56,977 bases of DNA from Eubacteriales bacterium (GTDB lineage: Bacteria > Bacillota > Clostridia > Oscillospirales > Butyricicoccaceae). How positions within the stretch are numbered: position 1 is the first letter of the stretch; each line of letters begins with the position of its first letter. Where the stretch lies: assembly GCA_030523305.1 (NCBI GenBank), contig JAUNIY010000004.1, positions 1-56,977 of the forward strand, read 5' to 3'. Made by a program: the position numbers and the translations under genes. This document shows positions 52,601-56,977 of this stretch, piece after piece. The notes below the pieces were generated by a model, which was not told the DNA's origin, did not search any database, and was given only the letters and a program-made list of their open reading frames with translations.

Positions 52601-53190
52601 CGTTTGTAGTTTTCCAGCACCTGCTTGGGCTTTGGGGAGGATTGCAGGTTTGCAAACGTTTCCAAAATCACCTTGGACAATTGCCGGTCGTCCCGGCCGC
52701 CGTTGAGCGCATCCACCAGCGCGGCAAAGCCCGCGTCATCCCGCGCATACTGCGCTTCCAGCACGTCCTCCAATACTTCTGCTTGCATCGCCGCCTGTTC
52801 GCTTTCCTCCGCTGTGCGGAACGTAGGCGGCAGCCCCAACGTATGGAAATGCTCGCGCAGCAGACCCATACAGAAGGCATGTACCGTTGTGATTTGGGCG
52901 CGGTGCACCAGCATCAGCTGCCGCCGCAGCCGCAGGTTCTGCGGATTTTTTGCCGCCAATGCGGCAAGCGCGTCGGCAATCTTTCCGCGCATTTCGCTCG
53001 CCGCCGCCCGCGTAAACGTGACAATCAAAAAGGAATCGATGTCACAGGGATTTTCCGGATCGGTCACGCGTTCCAGCACGCGCTGTACCAGCACGGCCGT
53101 CTTGCCGGAGCCTGCCGCTGCCGAGACCAATAGCGTACCGCCGCGGTTGTCGATCGCGGATTTCTGTTCCTCTGTCCAGTTAACGCCCAT
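49624..53190 (-). CDS. addA: Helicase-exonuclease AddAB, AddA subunit
   Basis: A 1188-residue subunit of the recombination-repair helicase-nuclease, equivalent to RecB. Walker A is SAAAGSGKTAVL (about 22-33), motif II IMVDEYQDTN (about 400), motif V/VI FPIVIVANCTKRF and RILYVALTRAKEKL (about 800), and the C-terminal nuclease GVIDCLVETEDG with LLIIDFKTDRV (about 1130). The start is an ATG behind AAGGAGGCGGGACGC that overlaps the addB stop by 11 bases; an upstream in-frame start at 53289 would overlap addB far more. Confidence 0.96.
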   Translation of the reverse strand: MGVNWTEEQKSAIDNRGGTLLVSAAAGSGKTAVLVQRVLERVTDPENPCDIDSFLIVTFTRAAASEMRGKIADALAALAAKNPQNLRLRRQLMLVHRAQITTVHAFCMGLLREHFHTLGLPPTFRTAEESEQAAMQAEVLEDVLEAQYARDDAGFAALVDALNGGRDDRQLSKVILETFANLQSSPKPKQVLENYKRQFIRPFDRLADTAWGRELLGAAKDRLAYGIAFLHRALDDMQGTDVVQQAYGPVFLDDLCQAQDILALVEDGCWDEAVRQCLAVRANRKRIPTVRNYEDKAFLKRLQSDRAVWKTVSDDLADNVLCASEDDVRADMLLMAPAVGALCDTVQAFMDAYQAEKLRRGVVDFNDLEHFAVELLTDADGKPTPLAREMHFSEIMVDEYQDTNAVQDAIFRAVSDDENNIFMVGDVKQSIYRFRLANPDIFLQKYQSYSDAEAVMDDSPRRIVLSRNFRSRPQVLDSVNYLFAALMSERLGDLDYTEREALHAGARFPEGKDDYRTEFCVLETKSEEEDAPESIQQEAAYCAARIRAMLDDGFQVTDKQSGDLRPCRPEDFAILMRSVKNKAPVFQRELMALGIPAGADAPENMLDTPELLTLIAWLEMVDNPRQDIPLLAAMNSPIGGFDEQELAEIRLYDRDNAYYCALQAAAEQNPKAADFLAQLQELRLLAVDLPVRQLLWHIVDRTGAMGIFGAMPNGRMRQQHITAFMELADSFELSGSRGLFAFVRHLRELRETETAVTAAENEHTGGMVRIMTIHKSKGLEFPIVIVANCTKRFNEQDLTRAVLLHERMGISMRCRDSARGLQYDGLDRRAMASLLRREMVSEELRILYVALTRAKEKLICIAAMKDVQKQVEKWASIAALDPIPPYALSGANQYALWLGVPLLRHPSAIALRELCAQPPAPAPGAPDCFIVRLIPYRRAEDWEAQPERGHVAQPRHMEAPVLKPYAADVLRDLPSKLTATAVAESFRAAEAQEETAPPKQESSLRRPFFEREARGLTPSEAGTAHHLFLQFCDFARCESDEGRRAELERLRRKRILSDTQADAIRLEHIAAFFGSELYQRIRTAEQVRREWKFSILVPAKDYYPEAADFAEENVLMQGVIDCLVETEDGLLIIDFKTDRVKRQWAAKRAEQYRGQLAAYCRAAHTVFGKPVAGCALFFLHCGATIWMD

Positions 53191-56100
53191 GCGTCCCGCC
53201 TCCTTCCAGCTCCCGGTCAATGCTTTGCCAAAATTCCTCCGGCTTGATTTTTGCAATGTTGTGCGGTTGATCGCCCAACGACGGATCAAACCGGCACACC
53301 GCGCGATAGGGACACCACATGCAGGCGACCTCCATCGGCCCCCGGCGCACCGGCTTTGCCTCCATGCTTCCCTTGCGCAGCTCCCGGCCCATGTCCTCCA
53401 GTACCTTGCGAATGTGCCTGCTCAGCTTGCCCATTTTCTCCAAATCAGCCAGGCTGGACAGACTTGCCTTGCTGGGTTCCCCGGTTTTCGCCAAAAAGCC
53501 CACCGGCAAATACGCGCCTTCCTTTGTGATACCGTGCTCCATGGCATCAATGACCGCACGCTCATCCAACAGCAGGCCGGAGCGCCGCAGCTGCTTTTTG
53601 CGCAGCCGCTGCAGCTCCTCGGCATCGGTATCCCGCTTCGCCTGCACAATGGCGTCGTGCGCCGGGACATACAATGCGCCCGCAGGCACAATGCGGTCAA
53701 TGTCCTCCGCCAGCAGGTCACGGTATCGCTGTAGGCCGTGCTTTTCTATCGCAAACAGATACAGCAGCAGCTGAATATTCAGCCCATACCACAGATCGGA
53801 TAGCTCAAACTTCTTTTGTCCGCTCTTGTAATCCATGACGCGGATATACAGCGCGCCGTCGCGCACATAACCGTCCACACGGTCTACCTTGCCGTTCATT
53901 TCCAAAACGCCCTCAGCGCTTGCAATCACAACCGGCGGCAGATCGCCCCCATATGAGAAATCCAGCTCAAAATCTACCGGCACAAAGTCCGAACACGCCA
54001 TTTCATCGAGCAGATTATCCAGCAGGTTGTCCAGCATTCCGATCAGCCTGCGGAACAAATGCCAAAAGCGCGCGGAATGCCGCTGTTTACCACCAAGCTG
54101 TGTTTCCACATAGATCGCCGTCCAACGTCTGGCCAGCTTACGCGCTTCCTCCTTCTGCGGAACTCCATCGCCGCATTGCTCGCGCAGGTCCCGGATCGTG
54201 TGCTCCAGCACAAAATGCAAAAATGTACCGGTTTCCGGCGCGTCAAACGCAGCCCGCCGCCGCTCCTTCGCCTTTAGCCCATATCGCAGGAAATATGCAT
54301 ACTGGCAGCGGTTAAACGCATCGACACGCGAGGCACTCACGCGCAGCTTTTCCCCATACAGCTCGCGCACAACCTTTGCGCTGCGCAGCGGGCCGCGCAC
54401 CGACTGTTCCATCGGGACAATCGGAACCGGAGCTGCCTTCCATGCGGCCTGCGCCGCCGGCGACATATCTCTTGCCGCACCGCAGCAGGCGAGATCAAAG
54501 CGTGGGCGTTCGGCTTCCAGCCGGTATGCTTGCTTCAGCTCCGCTTCATTGGTTTCCGGCACGCCCTCCAGCAGTCGCCGGACTGTCCCGATCAGGAAAG
54601 ATGGGCGCATCTCCCCATCTGTCCCTACGGTACTCCACGACAGCAATAGGGATTTTGCCGCCGATGCGGCCACACGATACAGCGCAGTCTGCTCCCGTGC
54701 CATGCGGTCCTCACTGGTTTCCAGCTCCAGTTCCAATCCAAGCAGCAATACACGGTCATGATCGGTCAAAATGCTGCCGTTTTCCCCTGCCGACGGCAAA
54801 ACCCCATCATTGACACCGAGTACAATCAAATGTGGGATACCAGTTCTGCAAACGCGGTCAATTGGCCCACAGGTCACGCGGTCGAGCGATACCGGAATGG
54901 TGCCCACATCATATTCCGTCAACACCAAACCGAGCAACGTGACAAATGTGTCGGTTTCCATCGGCGCATCTCCTTGCACCCATGCAAACTGTTCCAGTGC
55001 CTGCATGAAAATCTCCCACAGCTGGCGGTATTCCTCCGCCGTCTGTAGCCGCCCCGCTTCCTCATGCAGCTGCGCGCGGGCGGCAATCGCTTCCGGCGCG
55101 CCGATGGTTTCGAGGAAATGATACAATGCCTGTACATACTGCGTCGCCGTCTGCGCCTGCTGCAATGTCGTTTGGAGCATCAGCAGCGGCTGCACAGCCT
55201 TTTCCCTCAGCGTGTTGAGATGCGCCAGCTTTTGCTGCGCTGTCTCGTCCATATCCCCGCTGAAGCTGTCCGGATGCCGGTCAAACGGCTGCTCCCACTT
55301 CGTGCCCCGGATGCGCCAGAATACCGCGTATTCCTCCAGCTCGTCGCATTCCTCCGGGGTCAACCCGGCAAAGCCGGTTTTCAGATATGCAAACATATCC
55401 TCATACCGCCAACCATCCGTAACAGTCCGTAGTGCGGCGCCAGCTAGCGCAAGCACTGGTTTTTGCAAAATATCGTGCTTTTCGCTCAAAAAAACCGGTA
55501 TATCATACCGTTCCAACACCAATTCCAAAATTGGCGCATATTGCTCAAAATTGCGCGCGGCAATGACAATATCCCGCCTTCTGGCATCGGTTGTACGCAG
55601 CAGGCGGCGGATATATGCCGCGGCAAATTCGCATTCGGAAAACAAATCTCCCGCCGCGTGCAGCCGGACACTACCTTCCTCACTGGCAAACTGCTCTACT
55701 GTGGTTTCCAATGCATATCGTTCCAGCACAGCCAGATCGTGCGGGCGCGGCAATTGCATCGTCTCAAAAAATTCGCATACAAAATCTGCACCGCAGCGGC
55801 CCGCCAGAGCGCGCAGCTGGGCCGCTGCCTTGGCCGCCTCCGGGAACAGATCCGGTTGTCTGCTGTCTCCTGTCAGTGCAACCGTAATCGGTACATGGCG
55901 GTTCAATAACACAGCCAAAACATCCAGCTCTTGCCGACTGAATGTGTCGAACCGGTCGAGATATACCTCCGCATTGTCAAAAACGGTGCTGTCCGGTAAA
56001 CGCTCCGCAACCTTGGTCAGCTGATCCCGCGGATCAGGCAAGTCCTGCTCGCTCAGCGTCTCATAGATCGCACCGATGCGCCCCAAATCGCCGAGCTTGG

Positions 56101-56542
56101 CCGCCAGATGCCCGTCCGCTTCCTGTGCGACGCGCAGCATATCCTCCGGCGCAATCTTGTTGCATTTCATTTCATCGAGCACCTGCATCAGCCCGCGCAG
56201 CACCTCCGGCTTGCGCACAGCTTCCCGATACAGCGCCAATGCGTCGGCAGACCGCCGCACCGATTCATACAACACCAGCAGCCGTCCCGCCGGTGTCAAC
56301 GCCGTGTCCGCCAGGCCTCCAGCTTCCGAGAAAACACGGTTGGCAATGCGGCGGAATGTAAGCACTTCCGCATAGCGTGCGCCTTTGTTTCCCGTTTCCT
56401 GTGCCAACAAGCGTTCATATTCATGTGATGCCAACTCCGGCACAATCAAAATCTGCCGCTTGCCGCTGTCCGCCTGCGCGGCAATCCGCTGTAGGATCGC
56501 GGTTGTTTTGCCTGTGCCTGCACGTCCCATCATCAGCTTCAA
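53180..56542 (-). CDS. addB: Helicase-exonuclease AddAB, AddB subunit
   Basis: A 1120-residue partner of AddA with its own N-terminal P-loop GRAGTGKT (about 6-13) and a C-terminal nuclease. The four-cysteine iron-sulfur site is AFNRCQYAYFLRYG (one Cys) and a late CMWCPYRAVCRF triad, with the nuclease VMDYKSGQKKFELS near 940. The start is a TTG (56542) behind GGTGGTGAAATGC; no ATG with an SD is nearer. AddAB processes double-strand ends for RecA. It overlaps addA. A promoter with extended -10 lies upstream. Confidence 0.96.
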   Translation of the reverse strand: MKLMMGRAGTGKTTAILQRIAAQADSGKRQILIVPELASHEYERLLAQETGNKGARYAEVLTFRRIANRVFSEAGGLADTALTPAGRLLVLYESVRRSADALALYREAVRKPEVLRGLMQVLDEMKCNKIAPEDMLRVAQEADGHLAAKLGDLGRIGAIYETLSEQDLPDPRDQLTKVAERLPDSTVFDNAEVYLDRFDTFSRQELDVLAVLLNRHVPITVALTGDSRQPDLFPEAAKAAAQLRALAGRCGADFVCEFFETMQLPRPHDLAVLERYALETTVEQFASEEGSVRLHAAGDLFSECEFAAAYIRRLLRTTDARRRDIVIAARNFEQYAPILELVLERYDIPVFLSEKHDILQKPVLALAGAALRTVTDGWRYEDMFAYLKTGFAGLTPEECDELEEYAVFWRIRGTKWEQPFDRHPDSFSGDMDETAQQKLAHLNTLREKAVQPLLMLQTTLQQAQTATQYVQALYHFLETIGAPEAIAARAQLHEEAGRLQTAEEYRQLWEIFMQALEQFAWVQGDAPMETDTFVTLLGLVLTEYDVGTIPVSLDRVTCGPIDRVCRTGIPHLIVLGVNDGVLPSAGENGSILTDHDRVLLLGLELELETSEDRMAREQTALYRVAASAAKSLLLSWSTVGTDGEMRPSFLIGTVRRLLEGVPETNEAELKQAYRLEAERPRFDLACCGAARDMSPAAQAAWKAAPVPIVPMEQSVRGPLRSAKVVRELYGEKLRVSASRVDAFNRCQYAYFLRYGLKAKERRRAAFDAPETGTFLHFVLEHTIRDLREQCGDGVPQKEEARKLARRWTAIYVETQLGGKQRHSARFWHLFRRLIGMLDNLLDNLLDEMACSDFVPVDFELDFSYGGDLPPVVIASAEGVLEMNGKVDRVDGYVRDGALYIRVMDYKSGQKKFELSDLWYGLNIQLLLYLFAIEKHGLQRYRDLLAEDIDRIVPAGALYVPAHDAIVQAKRDTDAEELQRLRKKQLRRSGLLLDERAVIDAMEHGITKEGAYLPVGFLAKTGEPSKASLSSLADLEKMGKLSRHIRKVLEDMGRELRKGSMEAKPVRRGPMEVACMWCPYRAVCRFDPSLGDQPHNIAKIKPEEFWQSIDRELEGGGTHGR

Positions 56543-56573
56543 AGCATTTCACCACCATTTCGTTTCTTTATTC

Positions 56574-56579
56574 AGTATA
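56574..56579 (-). promoter_or_regulatory. Candidate extended -10 promoter of addBA
   Basis: On the minus strand CTGG-TATACT, an extended -10 with no clear -35 in the T-rich upstream, about 32 bases before the addB start. Confidence 0.45.
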
Positions 56580-56652
56580 CCAGAAGCGGCATAAAAAAAG
56601 AAGACGGAAAGCGTTTCCATCCAAAAGCTCCTGTACTTCCATGCGCAAAAGC

Positions 56653-56684
56653 AAAAAGTCCCGTCCGGAAAAACCGGACGGGAC
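56653..56684 (-). terminator. Terminator of tuf
   Basis: On the minus strand a perfect 11-bp stem GTCCCGTCCGG / CCGGACGGGAC with a TTTTT-type 5-base loop, followed by TTTTTG. Confidence 0.95.
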
Positions 56685-56719
56685 AAATGCACCATATCAA
56701 ATGTGTGTCGAAACCAAAA

Positions 56720-56977
56720 TTATTCGTAGATTTCGGTAACAACGCCAGAACCAACGGTACGGCCACCCTCACGGATAGCGAAACGCAGGCCCTTCTCGAT
56801 AGCGATCGGGGTGATCAGAGCTACGTCCATATCAACGTTATCGCCCGGCATGCACATCTCAGTGCCTTCCGGCAGGGAGATAACGCCAGTAACGTCGGTA
56901 GTACGGAAGTAGAACTGCGGACGGTAGTTGTTGAAGAACGGAGTATGACGGCCGCCCTCTTCCTTCTTCAGAACGTA
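56720..56977 (-). CDS. tuf: Elongation factor Tu (3' end only)
   Basis: The last 85 residues of EF-Tu: the segment [18 protein letters not shown] in the third beta domain, then [18 protein letters not shown] and the terminal [16 protein letters not shown] ending in EIYE. The start lies outside the window. Codon choice is strongly biased toward one codon per amino acid, as expected for the most abundant protein. It is followed by a perfect terminator. EF-Tu delivers aminoacyl-tRNA to the ribosome. Confidence 0.97.
   Translation of the reverse strand, partial: YVLKKEEGGRHTPFFNNYRPQFYFRTTDVTGVISLPEGTEMCMPGDNVDMDVALITPIAIEKGLRFAIREGGRTVGSGVVTEIYE

Noticed and set aside
1..56977. CRISPR arrays, insertion sequences, rRNA or tRNA genes
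   Set aside because: No regularly spaced repeats, transposase ORFs, rRNA segments or cloverleaf sequences were found on either strand.

Overview
The window is a densely packed bacterial chromosome segment of roughly 55% GC with Shine-Dalgarno sites of AGGAGG type, sigma-70 type promoters (TTGACA-17-TATAAT variants) and short intergenic gaps. The gene content (heterodimer-type AddAB, DnaD/DnaI-like helicase loading genes, dgt-dnaG-rpoD-comEB order, class 1B PyrK/PyrD, YtrA-type GntR, SLH-domain surface proteins, a C_GCAxxG_C_C family protein, fused FolB-FolK) points to a Gram-positive anaerobe of the Clostridia, probably a gut-type Oscillospirales relative. That placement is inference from gene families, not from a marker-gene search.

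Layout. 1-2.6 kb (minus): ClC antiporter, hypoxanthine-DNA glycosylase and a PlsC acyltransferase cut by the left edge. 2.8-6.5 kb (plus): Bax-inhibitor-1 family membrane protein, then pyrK-pyrD with a translationally coupled histidine phosphatase/GNAT fusion. 6.5-6.9 kb (minus): a small HPr-like phosphocarrier that keeps His15 but has Lys at position 46. 7.1-15.0 kb (minus): a compact, apparently intact phage head module (small and large terminase, small membrane protein, portal, scaffold-like protein, capsid with a C-terminal Ig/chitobiase-like domain, connector-like protein, a large P22 gp10-like protein, a coiled-coil protein) with no integrase, tail-tube, lysis or replication genes in view. 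15.1-20.5 kb (plus): YtrA-like GntR regulator with its ABC transporter, a TraX-family membrane protein, and a second lantibiotic-immunity-like ABC transporter. 20.6-21.5 kb (plus): a zinc-ribbon membrane protein.

21.5-24.7 kb (minus): ymdB, prs and a GlmU-like protein whose uridylyltransferase half is degenerate. 25.0-29.2 kb (plus): DnaD-like and DnaI/DnaC-like replication genes, a 310-bp gap holding a candidate structured RNA with its own promoter and terminator, an SbcD/YhaO-like phosphoesterase and a membrane protein. 29.3-33.1 kb (minus): a tightly overlapped folate operon, dihydrofolate reductase fused to FolC, an HD-domain protein, FolP and fused FolB-FolK. 33.2-33.9 kb (plus): nitroreductase with two alternative starts. 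34-37.1 kb (minus): two secreted SLH-domain proteins. 37.3-41.8 kb (minus): MarR regulator with a heterodimeric ABC exporter. 42-49.4 kb (minus): comEB, rpoD, dnaG, dgt, yigZ, hflX, a C_GCAxxG_C_C protein and rpmE. 49.6-56.5 kb (minus): addA and addB. 56.7 kb to the right edge (minus): the 3' end of tuf.

Most of the window is core replication, repair, translation and nucleotide/folate metabolism. The accessory parts are the phage head module, the two ABC/TraX islands and the SLH pair. The most unusual items are the orphan head module, the DHFR-FolC fusion, the GlmU with a lost nucleotidyltransferase signature, the Ser46-less HPr, the phosphatase-acetyltransferase fusion behind pyrD, and the candidate small RNA at about 27.0 kb.
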